A stretch of DNA of 64,000 nt from Apoderus coryli (Eukaryota > Arthropoda > Insecta > Coleoptera > Attelabidae): the NCBI GenBank assembly GCA_911728435.2, contig OU452204.1, forward strand, positions 5,332,001 through 5,396,000. The letters run 5' to 3'. Position numbers and translations under genes: made by a program. The notes beneath the pieces are model-generated. The model did no database searches and was not told the DNA's origin. It saw only the letters and a program-made list of their open reading frames with translations. How positions within the stretch are numbered: the stretch's first letter is position 1; each line of letters begins with the position of its first letter. Below are positions 44,891 through 55,128 of this stretch, piece after piece.

Positions 44891-45654
44891 AATTATTAGA
44901 TATAGATATTATACATGGTGGGTCAAAACTGCAAAATTTGATTCTTTCTTCAATGAGTAGGTAAATTTAACACGGCCATATTTTGAAAATAATTGTACAG
45001 GGTGGCTAAAAAAAGAGATACATAGCAAAGTTATGTGTTCTTAAATAGAACATCCTATATTTAAAGGGACATTTTGATACTACCTCAAAAACAAATTCGA
45101 TTTGGTATAAGATATTATATACCTATCTCTTCACAAAAAGCATCATTCTGAAAATTCAGAGCCTTGACAAAAAATATTTCGATATTAGATTTAATGGAAA
45201 ACGGTTTAGGCTGATGATAACTAAATTTCATATTAACTTACCGATGGCTTCTTTTAATTCATACAAGGTGTTCGCAATTATTATCGCGATTTGAATAAGT
45301 GTAACTTGATTTTCTCATATAGAACACTCTGTTAAATTTGCTTTGGGAAGATGTAGATTTTAATTCGGCCTGAATTTGGTTGAAGGTTCTTAGTACGCAA
45401 ATTGCGTCATTTTTGGTCCAAAAAACCCGTTTCATTTTATTTAGACGCGATTTTTTGATTATTCTTCAAACCCTAGGAGACAGACATCAAAAATGTTAGA
45501 GAGATTATTATGCTAATTATTGTAATATTCAAACTATAGTTAAATTCAGACATAATAAAAGTAACCAACACACCAATAAATACTAGCTACCAAACCATAG
45601 TAAAAATATTCAAAATCAAAGTAAACTTATACCAATATCAAATAATGAATAACT
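44891..45654. other. Intron with possible MITE ends
   Basis: GTACAGGGTGGCTAAAAAAAG at about 44996 and ATACAAGGTGTTCGC at about 45262 resemble termini of small DNA elements but do not form a clear pair. No gene. Confidence 0.35.
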
Positions 45655-45973
45655 AACCAAACTAATGCTCCGTAGAAAGTCCAACTCCTCCTACACGTGG
45701 TGCGGAGTGGAAACAGGCTGCTCGGGCCCTTGGGAGGATCTTAGGGTCCTGGCGGGGACCAGGGTGGTGCTGGCTAACGGAGCTCTGGCAAAACCCTAAT
45801 CCAAGGTGTGATGCGACCCGTGCCGAGGGATGAATGGTACCGTGGGTATATACGGTGCCGTAAACGGAGCCTCCAGTACACCGGGCGACATGCTGGAGTA
45901 ATTTAGCCTTACACCCGTGCAGGGGGCGCCGCGGGTGCGGACTTTTTGCTTCCCCCTTACTCGTGGGACTGAA

Positions 45974-47011
45974 ATGGACCAAAATAAAACAAACAAAAAA
46001 GAAGAGAAGGAGAGGGAGGCAGAGGAGGGATCCGACCAGGAGACCGGCTCGAGCCAGACCTCAGAAAATAACACTCTCGTGGGGGAGATTACCTCGGACC
46101 ACGGGAGTGAAGAAAAATCAACGGGCTCAGGAAAGACCGCTGATCAGATCTCTGAAGGGGTAGGTAACCTAAACCTTCGCAGAAAGCCCCCATCCGGGGC
46201 GCAGCGCAGAAAGGCGAAAAGAGCGAAACTTGCTGAGGGGACTGGCAAAGGCAAACAGGCCGGCCAGGACCGCAGTAAGGACGCTGGCGCCAGTTCTGCG
46301 CAGAGGGGCGGGGGGAAGGGCCGGAAGGACGCCGGGGGCCAAAAGAGACCCCGCGCGGACTCCAAAACTCCTCCCCAACCCTCGAAGCGGCCCAGGAGTG
46401 GGAAAAGTACCGGGGCGAGCTACAGTGTAGCAGCCGCGGGTTACAGGATGGCCATCATCGACAGACGACATCCTGAGATGACCTTGGATCAGAGCCAATC
46501 GGATCTGATCCCAGACAAATTGATTGCGGAGTTGGATGCCACGCCTTCGGGAAGTGGCACGCCTCCACCGCAATTCCATAAAACGGTTTTTGGCGGGGGG
46601 GTCCTTTGGATGACCTGCGCCAACGAATCGACCAGAACATGGCTACAGGGAACAGTTGCGAACCTGGGACCAATCTGGGAGGGCGCGGACTTAACGGTAG
46701 TTGAGGCCAAAGACCTCCCAAGGAGGCCTAGGGTGCTGGTCTTCCTGCCAGGTGAGTTGGATGAGGAGGCGGCTCGGACACGCTTAGGGCGGCAAAACCC
46801 CGAACTAAGGGTGGGGGGGTGGCTCCTCATCAGCTCTAAAAAAGAAAAGAGTGGGACTACGCTAGCCTACTCAATAGACGAGGCTTCCTTCATGGCCTTG
46901 GAAAGGAGTCGTTTCCGGACCTTTTACGGGCTGGGAATGGTCGTTTTCAGGGTGCTGAGGGGACTCGATGGAGCGAATCAGGGTCCTTCAAGTGAACCTC
47001 CACCACAGTAG
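45974..47011 (+). CDS. LOA-type LINE ORF1 protein
   Basis: 345 residues from the first true ATG (45974); the frame is open further upstream but without ATG. Residues 1-150 are highly charged and low-complexity (Lys/Glu, then Gly/Arg/Pro), as expected for an RNA-binding region. From about 160 there is a globular domain (YRMAIIDRRHPEMTLDQSQ, FGGGVLWMTCANESTRTWL, RRPRVLVFLPGELDEEAART, FRTFYGLGMVVFRVLRG), which I take to be the DUF4780-type domain known from LOA/retroelement ORF1 proteins. No CCHC knuckle is visible. Its last 44 nt overlap ORF2 in another frame. Confidence 0.85.
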   Translation: MDQNKTNKKEEKEREAEEGSDQETGSSQTSENNTLVGEITSDHGSEEKSTGSGKTADQISEGVGNLNLRRKPPSGAQRRKAKRAKLAEGTGKGKQAGQDRSKDAGASSAQRGGGKGRKDAGGQKRPRADSKTPPQPSKRPRSGKSTGASYSVAAAGYRMAIIDRRHPEMTLDQSQSDLIPDKLIAELDATPSGSGTPPPQFHKTVFGGGVLWMTCANESTRTWLQGTVANLGPIWEGADLTVVEAKDLPRRPRVLVFLPGELDEEAARTRLGRQNPELRVGGWLLISSKKEKSGTTLAYSIDEASFMALERSRFRTFYGLGMVVFRVLRGLDGANQGPSSEPPPQ

Positions 47012-50000
47012 GGCTGCCTCGGCTGCCCTGGCTGTGGCAATGAGGGACTTTGAAGTAGCCCTCATTCAGGAGCCGTGGGTTAATGACGGAAAAATCATGG
47101 GCTTGGGGGGGATAGGAGAACTCATATACAGTAAATCCGTAGACTCCCCGAGAACATGCATAGTAGCAAAAAAAGGACTAAAGGCATTGCCTCTAGTGAA
47201 TTTTTGCTCAAGGGATCTGACCAGTGTCAGAATCAAAACAGGAGGGGTACCGAGGGAGCTTGTTCTCGCATCGGCGTACCTTCCTTATGATGACCCAAAT
47301 CCACCACCGACCGGGTCAATGGACGAGTTAGTCAGGCAATGTCGAAATCTGGGGTCCCAGATGGTCATTGGCTGCGACGCAAATGCACACCACATGGCAT
47401 GGGGCAGTACAGACACCAACCATAGAGGTGAGTTATTACTACAGTATATTTTGGCTAACAATTTGGACATTTTAAATGTAGGAAATCAACCAACTTTTGT
47501 AAACTCAGTGCGAAAGGAGGTTATTGATATAACAATAGCTACCACTTTTGTCAGTAGCTTTGTAACAAATTGGCATGTGTCTGATGAGGTAAGTTGTTCG
47601 GATCACAGACACATCAACTTTAATATAGGGGATACGATCAAAACGTATGAAACCTATCAAAATCCTCGAAGGGCAAACTGGGGAGCATACCGTGCTGAAC
47701 TAGTAAGCAATATTAGAGAAATAAAAAGTACCATAAGGGACTCTCACGACCTAGACTTGGTGGCGGACCAAATACAGGACGCCATCATTACTGCGTATAA
47801 TGACAACTGCCCCCAGCTGAGACGGAGCTCAAATAGGAACACACCCTGGTGGAACTATGAGCTGGCTCGGTTGAGGAAAAGTGTTAGAAAGAAATTCAAT
47901 GATGCAAAAAGGACTGGTCAATGGGACTGCTATAGCAGGGCATTGACAGACTATAATAAAGCATTAAGGAAAGCTAAGAGAGACTCATGGAGGAGGTACT
48001 GCGAGGACATAGAAAGGACTCCAGAATGTGCCAGACTCGGTAGAATTCTCGCGAGGGGAACAGGAGACACCATTACGACTATAAGGGGAGAAAACGGTGT
48101 CTTCACAAATACGGGAAGGGATACTATTAGAGAACTTCTGAGGGTACACTTTCCCGGCTGCGAAATTACAAATATGTCACTGGAAAATTGGCAGCAGACG
48201 AATCTGGGACCCAAAATAAAGGCTACCAGAGAGAGCTGGCAATACGCAAGGAGAGTACTAGATTGTAGTAAAATTAAATGGGCCTTGAGAACATTTAAAC
48301 CATATAAATCGCCGGGAATTGACGGCATTTATCCAAAAATGCTGCAGGAGGGAGGGGACTCCCTGATTAGCAGCCTGTGTATGGTATTCCGGGGCAGTCT
48401 GGCACTGGGATATCTGCCAAAAAGTTGGCAGATAAGCAGAGTAGCATTTATACCCAAACCTGGGAAATCCGGACAGGAAGGGGCAAAGGCTATGCGACCA
48501 ATAAGTCTAACGTCTTTCTTGCTAAAGACGCTGGAAAAAATAATAGATAGACATATTCGGGACGGGGCTCTGGACATAGTGCCACTACACCCGAACCAAT
48601 ATGCGTTTAGATGCGGCATGTCGACTGAGACAGCGCTGCATCAATTAGTTAGTAAGGCGGAATACGCCCTGGAGAGCAGGGAGGTTCTTCTTGCAACCTT
48701 CCTGGACATACAGGGAGCCTTCGATAACGTCTTAACGAACTCAATCCTAGGAGCACTGAGGCAACGAGGCATCAATGCGACTTGCTGCAGGTGGATAAAC
48801 TGCATGCTTAAAGGAAGAATGGTATGTACCTCAGTAATGGGGGATACAATAATAGCTAAGCCTGTACGAGGGTGCCCGCAGGGGGGAGTACTATCTCCTC
48901 TGATGTGGAACCTTGTTATAGACGAGTTGCTAAGAGTTCTGGACAATGAAGGATTTGGGGTTCTGGGCTTTGCAGACGACCTAGTCATACATGTCCAGGG
49001 AAAGTTCAATAGCATAGTAAGGGAACGGATGCAACGGGCCCTTGATATAGCAACAAGCTGGACTTTGGAACAGGGACTAAGAATGAGCCCGTCAAAGTCA
49101 GCAATGATCGCTTTCACCAGGAGGAAGAAAACAGAGGGACTAGGACCACTGTACCTTCAAGGTGAAATCGTAAAAATGTCCGGGGAGGTAAAGTATTTAG
49201 GGGTCACTCTAGACTCAAAGCTTACCTGGACCGCACACCTTAAAAGAACCAGAGCAAGAGCGGAGAGAACGCTTATGCTACTCAGACGCTCTCATGGGAA
49301 AACATGGGGACTAAATCCAAAGATGATGCACTGGTTGTACACTGCGGTAGTTAGACCTATGATAACATACTCGTCGCTGATTTGGTGGACGAAAACGGAA
49401 CAGCATACCGCCATTGCTGAGTTGGGCAGGGTACAGAGGCTTGCCTGCTTAGCAATGACGGGCGCTTTTAGAACTACTCCAACAGCCGCAATGGAAGTAT
49501 TGCTGAACCTCCCACCCTTGCACATCATGGTAAGGATGGAGGCGGGGGCGGCATTCATTAGACTGCGAGGGTTGGTAGGAACTGTACCCACTTATCGGGG
49601 ACATACCAAAATTGGCGTATGTATTGGGGATGGCATCATAGACATGCCCATGGACCACATCATACCAAAATTTGAATTTGACATAAACTTCGAAGTGCAC
49701 ATTGTGGACCGCGAAGTTCTTGATAAAGACTGCATACGGACACTGAGAGGGATAACCTGGTTTACAGACGGGTCAAAAACCGAAAGTGGAAGTGGTGCAG
49801 GAATATACAGTGAGACAAGGAACACGAATCTAAGATTCTCACTGGGGAAAAACACATCCGTATTTCAAGCGGAAGTGTTTGCAATTCTGCAATGTGCAAA
49901 ACTAAACAGATTGAGGGCTTATACAAACAAGCGAATCAATATATGTTCAGATAGCCAGGCGGCCTTAAAGGCTCTGAGAAGCCCCAAGGTTACAACCAAA

Positions 50001-50594
50001 CTGGTATGGGAATGCCAAACAGAACTTAGGGCCTTGGCGGACCACAATAGGGTTAATCTAGTGTGGGTCCCGGGGCACTCGGGAATAGAAGGCAACGAGA
50101 GAGCGGATTGGCTGGCTAGACAAGCCTCTGAAACCACATATACTGGCACGGAACCTGCGCTGGGCTTGTCTAAAAGAACGGCGAGGGAACTCCTCAAGTG
50201 CTGGGCCAAAAGCGAGCACCAGAGATATTGGGAACATATTCCCAAGCAGGAGCATGGGAAGAGGCTTATACCTGGTGCCGCAACAAAACGCACTGAAAAA
50301 CTGCTATCATTAAGCAGGAGTCAGATGCGAATAACTATGGGACTCCTTACTGGGCATTGCGCTCTGAGAGACCACCTAAATAAGATGGGGCTGTACAATG
50401 GGGACCTGCAATGCAGATTGTGTAATGGGGCAGTTGAAACAGCTTACCATGTAATATGTGAGTGTGTAGTTCTACAACGAAGAAGACACGCTATCTTTGG
50501 GCATTCGCTGATTGCGCCAGCAGATGACACCCAACACATAACTGAACTCCACAAGTTAGTGGAGGGTACAGGGCTGCTGGATTGGGTGGCATAA
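46968..50594 (+). CDS. LOA-type LINE ORF2: endonuclease, RT, RNase H, intact
   Basis: 1208 residues. The APE endonuclease is at 1-225 (RVLQVNLHHSRAASAALAVA, LIQEPWV, GCDANAHHMAWGS, DITIATTF, SDHRHINFN). The RT is at about 430-700 (YKSPGIDGIYPKML, MRPISLTSFLLKTLEKII, FLDIQGAFDNV, GCPQGGVLSPLMWNLVIDEL and catalytic FADD). RNase H is at about 920-1050 (TWFTDGSKTESGSGAGIY, FQAEVFAIL, CSDSQAAL, HSGIEGNERAD), with the D-E-D-D residues present. A C-terminal CCHC-like motif, CRLCNGAVETAYHVICEC, follows. The RNase H domain separates this LOA/I/R1-type element from the jockey and CR1 copies here. The ATG lies 44 nt before the ORF1 end, so translation is probably by reinitiation or leaky scanning. It is the most likely active element in the window. 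Confidence 0.93.
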   Translation: MERIRVLQVNLHHSRAASAALAVAMRDFEVALIQEPWVNDGKIMGLGGIGELIYSKSVDSPRTCIVAKKGLKALPLVNFCSRDLTSVRIKTGGVPRELVLASAYLPYDDPNPPPTGSMDELVRQCRNLGSQMVIGCDANAHHMAWGSTDTNHRGELLLQYILANNLDILNVGNQPTFVNSVRKEVIDITIATTFVSSFVTNWHVSDEVSCSDHRHINFNIGDTIKTYETYQNPRRANWGAYRAELVSNIREIKSTIRDSHDLDLVADQIQDAIITAYNDNCPQLRRSSNRNTPWWNYELARLRKSVRKKFNDAKRTGQWDCYSRALTDYNKALRKAKRDSWRRYCEDIERTPECARLGRILARGTGDTITTIRGENGVFTNTGRDTIRELLRVHFPGCEITNMSLENWQQTNLGPKIKATRESWQYARRVLDCSKIKWALRTFKPYKSPGIDGIYPKMLQEGGDSLISSLCMVFRGSLALGYLPKSWQISRVAFIPKPGKSGQEGAKAMRPISLTSFLLKTLEKIIDRHIRDGALDIVPLHPNQYAFRCGMSTETALHQLVSKAEYALESREVLLATFLDIQGAFDNVLTNSILGALRQRGINATCCRWINCMLKGRMVCTSVMGDTIIAKPVRGCPQGGVLSPLMWNLVIDELLRVLDNEGFGVLGFADDLVIHVQGKFNSIVRERMQRALDIATSWTLEQGLRMSPSKSAMIAFTRRKKTEGLGPLYLQGEIVKMSGEVKYLGVTLDSKLTWTAHLKRTRARAERTLMLLRRSHGKTWGLNPKMMHWLYTAVVRPMITYSSLIWWTKTEQHTAIAELGRVQRLACLAMTGAFRTTPTAAMEVLLNLPPLHIMVRMEAGAAFIRLRGLVGTVPTYRGHTKIGVCIGDGIIDMPMDHIIPKFEFDINFEVHIVDREVLDKDCIRTLRGITWFTDGSKTESGSGAGIYSETRNTNLRFSLGKNTSVFQAEVFAILQCAKLNRLRAYTNKRINICSDSQAALKALRSPKVTTKLVWECQTELRALADHNRVNLVWVPGHSGIEGNERADWLARQASETTYTGTEPALGLSKRTARELLKCWAKSEHQRYWEHIPKQEHGKRLIPGAATKRTEKLLSLSRSQMRITMGLLTGHCALRDHLNKMGLYNGDLQCRLCNGAVETAYHVICECVVLQRRRHAIFGHSLIAPADDTQHITELHKLVEGTGLLDWVA

Positions 50595-50696
50595 TATACG
50601 GGGATTTTTCACAATAAGCCCATGAGGCTGCAGTGAAACCGGGGACTTAAGTCGTACGGACCCTTTCAAAAAAAAAAAAAAAAAAACCAAACTAAT

Positions 50697-50935
50697 CATA
50701 AAATCAATTGCAATGAAAAAACACACCGCGTCTCCACGAATTCATTAAAAAAACTTATTTTTTTAATTACAGACATGTTTTCGAGTTTTCGTCTTCAGCT
50801 TTATCAAAAATAGCGCATTGTTATGTAAAGGCAGAGATCAGAAATAAATAAATCGATATAAATAAAATGCCCCAATATGGCGATTTTTTTAAATTTTTAT
50901 AAATTAATGGAGACGAGGTGTATTTTTCATTGCAA
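50697..50935. mobile_element. Small inverted-repeat element
   Basis: Arms 50708-50746 (TTGCAATGAAAAAACACACC, GTCTCC) and 50902-50935 (GGAGACGAGGTGTATTTTTC, ATTGCAA) are complementary. On the minus strand the interior has GCTGAAGAC...CTCGAAAACATGTC, reminiscent of the Penelope terminal motif. The LOA LINE inserted just outside it. Confidence 0.6.
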
Positions 50936-51250
50936 TAAATACTATGCTCCATTGCATCCTATGAATTACTTTTTTCATAATTATAAAATAATTTAAATTG
51001 ATTGGTCGAAATTATTTCTATTTTCTAGTACACACCTTTTTGTTTGTTCATTTTCACTTCTTTCGACATGTTATTCTATTTTGTTAAATCGGAATTTAAC
51101 TGTATTTATTAAAATAATTAATATCATATGACTAAGATTTTTGATGTGGGCCTGCTAGATTCTTGAAAAAAAAACATAAAATTTGGGACAGTTTTGATAC
51201 CGTCTTGCTAGACTCACCCTGTATAATGTTTATATTATTTATATAAATTA
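50936..51250. other. Intron, nothing recognised
   Basis: AT-rich, no repeat partner noted. Confidence 0.4.
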
Positions 51251-51470
51251 TGCTGTACATCTGTAATTTGGATATTATTACATGCATATAAATTGATATT
51301 ATCATTAGTAAATAGAAAAACAGAAATTGTAAATTTTAACGCACCTGTCTCTCTTGACTCTGCTGTACATCTGTAATTTGGATATTATTACATGCATATA
51401 AATTGATATTATCATTAGTAAATAGAAAAACAGAAATTGTAAATTTTAACGCACCTGTCTCTCTTGACTC
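51251..51470. repeat. Perfect tandem duplication, 2 x 110 bp
   Basis: Units 51251-51360 and 51361-51470 are identical as far as I can read (TGCTGTACATCTG ... CTCTTGACTC). The first 60 bp of each unit is the LINE 3'-end scrap found inverted at 44819-44890. Confidence 0.95.
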
Positions 51471-51501
51471 TGTATATTACATAAATAATATATAACACAC
51501 C

Positions 51502-51674
51502 AGGCATTTTGTTTAATTTAGCAAGGCCTCAGTCTGTGCTTAAATACAGGCCGATATTGTAGATGGGCAACGACTATGATACTCTGAGACGAGCTCATAA
51601 TAAGAGCGAAACCCATGGCTCGGTCTGGTTCTACTGAATTAGACTGAGGCCCTACTAAATTAAACAAAATGCCT
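51502..51674. mobile_element. Small foldback, 35-bp arms
   Basis: AGGCATTTTGTTTAATTTAG, then CAAGGCCTCAGTCT, at 51502-51536 is inverted at 51641-51674; the spacer is about 100 bp. Probably a MITE. Confidence 0.85.
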
Positions 51675-52863
51675 TATGTAGGTAAAACCAGTAATTTTGT
51701 GCGGTATGCCACAGAATTATTTTTTATTTTATTGTATTTACAGACACAGAAGCCTTAGTTTCATTTTACTTTACGAAACTTTTATTTCCAATTTATTTTT
51801 ATGAAAATATTCTGGCCGATAAATATATTTCAATTTTTATCTACGAGCCTAAACTAAATCTGACAACAATGCCAAAAGTCTGAGATACGACAATTTAAAA
51901 TCCATATGACAACTGTGACAAGTGTAATAAATATTAATTATAAATAATTTTTTTTATAAAAATGGAAAACAGAAAAAGTAATCTCGGTATTTCACGGTAA
52001 GTACATTCTATTAATACCTAATATTATTATTTTTGTAGCTAAAACTCGATCCTACATAGGTAATTTTACATGTAGACATCTATTAGTAGATACCTATACT
52101 AATCCTTCAAATTTCTACCAACACAAACAAATAGTCAAAAAATTAGCATTAACCACATCTAATGTAAGTACATATTTTAATAGAAGCAACATATAAAATA
52201 CCTATTTTAGGCTAATCAATAAGGTACAGTGTAAGTGGTACAAAATATAAATACCTATCTAGGTAGGTACTTCCAACAAGAGGGCCTCCAATGAAGTTTA
52301 TAAACCTGGACATAAATGTCTCCAAAACAATGTAAACTACATTAAAAACATTCCAGATACAGCATGTATATGTACAGCTACTTAATATGAAAAACCTTGC
52401 AGTATTAGAAACTATTCATAGCAAATATAATGTGATGCAAACTTTCCTATAAACATCAAAGTAAATGAGCAGAAAAAACTCCCATAAAAAACATCAATAA
52501 ATATATGCATAACGAGAGGTTTAGGTTAGTTCAAATACATATTCATAATTCAAAATAAAATTTACCAAGAATAGACTACTTTTAGATGAGGCTTAGCGTT
52601 CATAAATGAAATACCAATATACTTTTTTTTTGTTCTCTTTTTTCTTGAGTTTTATTTCTTCAATATTTAGATTCGGAAAAAGTTACTGAAAATTACTGAT
52701 ATTTTCCGAAGAAGGATAACGCCGAAAAAGTCATCAGCTGCAACAGTCTAGAACAGGCTATTCTTGAAAACAGTCTACTAAATTAGCACAGCTTAGCCTC
52801 ACTTCTTTGTTCAGTTAAACTGATGTGATACGGTAAACTGAAATTGTAGCCGGTTTGCACATA
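51675..52863. other. Intron, nothing recognised
   Basis: AT-rich; no coding similarity. Confidence 0.4.
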
Positions 52864-52930
52864 CGTTACTCGAACGGATACATTTAATTTGACGCGGATG
52901 TTCGAAACGTCAACTTTCTCACTAATAGAG
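52864..52930 (+). repeat. Dispersed repeat, truncated copy
   Basis: GTTACTCGAACGGATACATT ... ACTTTCTCACTAATAGAG, the first part of the repeat at 16380, broken off exactly where the 1.48-kb repeat begins (TGTAACAAG), as if that element had inserted here. Confidence 0.7.
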
Positions 52931-54411
52931 TGTAACAAGACACCACGCCACTGGTATTATGTATACTAGTTGGGTGATTTTATAGATATTTTCTCTTAGT
53001 TTGGGAAATATAATATTTTTGTGAATATTATTTTAAGTAGATTGTTAACAAATGTTCCTAAACTGTCCTTTTAGTCATAAAATTTAAGGGTCTGTTTTCT
53101 ATCTATCTTATCGTTTATTGATATGGGGTTTACGAAACGCAATAAACACATCTGCAAGTAGGTACATGAATAACAAAAATTTATATTTTTTGTCTCTTTT
53201 CTTTGTGCAACTTTTAGAAACAGATGGACCGTGTTTTCTCGTTCGAAAAATGACAAGTTTTAAATATAGAGTGGTCTCACTTTTGAACATCGAAATACCT
53301 TCATATAAATTAAATGTCGGACGTTTATTATTATATACAAAAGCAAATTGGAGGGTGTGACGGATTCCCATATCAAATAATATATTACGGGCGAATAAAA
53401 AAAAAACAAACAGTCGCTGATTCGGGAGATTGAGAAGTCATTATAAAATCGTATTGTTTCTTACTTTACAAATGGTAGTGACTGGTTAATATTTTGAACG
53501 AACTCCAGCATAAAATACCTAAGTATCAACAATCATTATTACAGTCGAAATAAAAATGTATTTTATTTCTAAGACGTAAACTACTATTCACCCTGTAGCT
53601 GTATTTGTAAAGGAATATATTTTAAAAATGCTCTTTTCTTATTGGCCATTTTTCATTGTGTAAAATGACAAGTAGGTACCATTTTTATGAGGCAATTTTG
53701 GAAAGGCAATAGAGCTTTCAAGTTAGATTCGTTTTAGCCTTGGTAGAGTCTAGATGTGATTTCCATTTGTATAAAGTTAAATTAAATATTTTAATTTGTT
53801 TTTGGACTTAGTAGATTTTTCACAATGAAGAATTATTATCTAGTTTTTTGTTTTAAAGTAAGCCAGTATAAAGACTAAGTCCATTTCATTTTATTCTGAA
53901 GTAGTGAATTTGTATAAAGTTTCTTAATAATAATCGAAGTTAAAGTTCAGTAAGTTCTTTGTTAATTCTTTTAATTGAAGGCCTTTTTGTTTCCAATCAA
54001 TTTTTATAAAGATTAAAGTTGTTTATTTTAGTAATTGAAATAAATTCAGTTTTCAATTGTAATTAAAGTTTCGTATGGGAATGAATATAATTATTCGTAA
54101 TTATATTAATTTTCCTATTTTATGTTGTACATTAATGAATAAGATTTTCTCCTAAATTTTCATTCTCGTTTAATTGTTTTATTCTTTTTTTTTATTTATA
54201 CATATTTATTTCTTTGTTCTTCATTTTCTTTATTAGTTTTAATTATTAAATTAGTTGTTTTGAGCCCAAACCCCTGCGTTTTATTTCAAATAAAGTTTCG
54301 TTATGTTGGTGAACAGATAGGTCATCTAATTAATAATTTTCTTTTAAATACAAAGTGGGTGACCGACAGAGATCCAGAATTATAAAAGGTAAGTTATTTT
54401 ACATTACTTTA
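52931..54411 (+). repeat. 1.48-kb dispersed repeat, copy 2 (LTR-like)
   Basis: Collinear with 4193-5680 in the same orientation, TGTAACAAGACACCACGCC to AAAAGGTAAGTTATTTTACA. Small indels separate the copies. Again no adjacent gag or pol was found, so both may be solo or truncated ends of the same family. Confidence 0.75.
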
Positions 54412-54656
54412 ATACAGAGTAATAAAGTTGATATTCTTTGATTGTTCTTCTTTAATTGAAACCCCTCGTAAAGCTTGATTCGAACCCGTAACAATTTGAA
54501 TAGCATATTGGGATTCATTGTGGACTAAGCTAAAAAATTAGTATTCTTTCTGAATGTAATTAATACCCGCTAATTCAGGTTAGTTTAAATACGTGAATTT
54601 TCAAAGTGCCCAGCTAAAATTTTCACAAATTGTATAATATATTGTGGAACGAACAT
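54412..54656. other. Intron, nothing recognised
   Basis: AT-rich, unremarkable. Confidence 0.4.
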
Positions 54657-54744
54657 GAAATGACATATATTTCCTACGAGTATGATTGTTTGCATGAGCC
54701 GCAGGCGAGTGCTGCAAATCATACGAGTAGGAAATGGTCATTTC
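54657..54744. repeat. Inverted repeat, 33-37-bp arms
   Basis: GAAATGACATATATTTCCTA, then CGAGTATGATTGTTTGCA, and its complement at 54712-54744 flank a GC-rich loop (TGAGCCGCAGGCGAG). Confidence 0.85.
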
Positions 54745-55065
54745 TTGTGAGTTTCAAACTATACTTTTTCTACGACTGCTAATGCTTTTGAATAAACTTA
54801 ACATAATTTTTAAGAAAATATTTGTTTTTCGAAACTTACCCTTGTTAGTGTATAAGCCTAAATACGATAAATTAGAAATATTAAATTGACGAGGTGGTGT
54901 TAAACTATATTCACTATCACTGTTTATGTGTTTTGAAATTAGCGAAATACTTAATTATAATTATTATTAATTATAAATACCAAAACTGTCAATTTGGTGT
55001 TTTCGGCGTTGCTATGGTGATTTTTCATGCCCGCCCCTACTTTTGTCATTACCAGGAAATTTTAT

Positions 55066-55128
55066 CCGTGCGTAATAATATTTCCCACTAGTTGCTAGGT
55101 AACTAGTGGGAAATATTATTCCGCACGG
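55066..55128. repeat. Palindrome, 28-bp arms, 7-nt loop
   Basis: CCGTGCGTAATAATATTTCC, then CACTAGTT, against its complement; 27 of 28 positions pair. Strong cruciform or hairpin. Confidence 0.9.

Larger units (their letters stand above)
45667..50684 (+). mobile_element. LOA-type LINE, apparently full length, 12-bp TSD
   Basis: 5.0-kb non-LTR retrotransposon flanked by AACCAAACTAAT at 45655-45666 and 50685-50696, with a poly-A tail at 50668-50686 (its last A residues merge with the duplication). It has a 307-bp GC-rich 5' UTR, two overlapping open frames and a 74-bp 3' UTR. Base composition is much more GC-rich than the surroundings. ORFs without stops, a long A-run and a perfect target duplication all indicate recent insertion. 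Confidence 0.95.

Noticed and set aside
48641..49117. Long minus-strand ORFs within the LOA LINE (also 46169-46579, 49919-50293)
   Set aside because: Antisense shadows of the GC-rich LINE ORFs.
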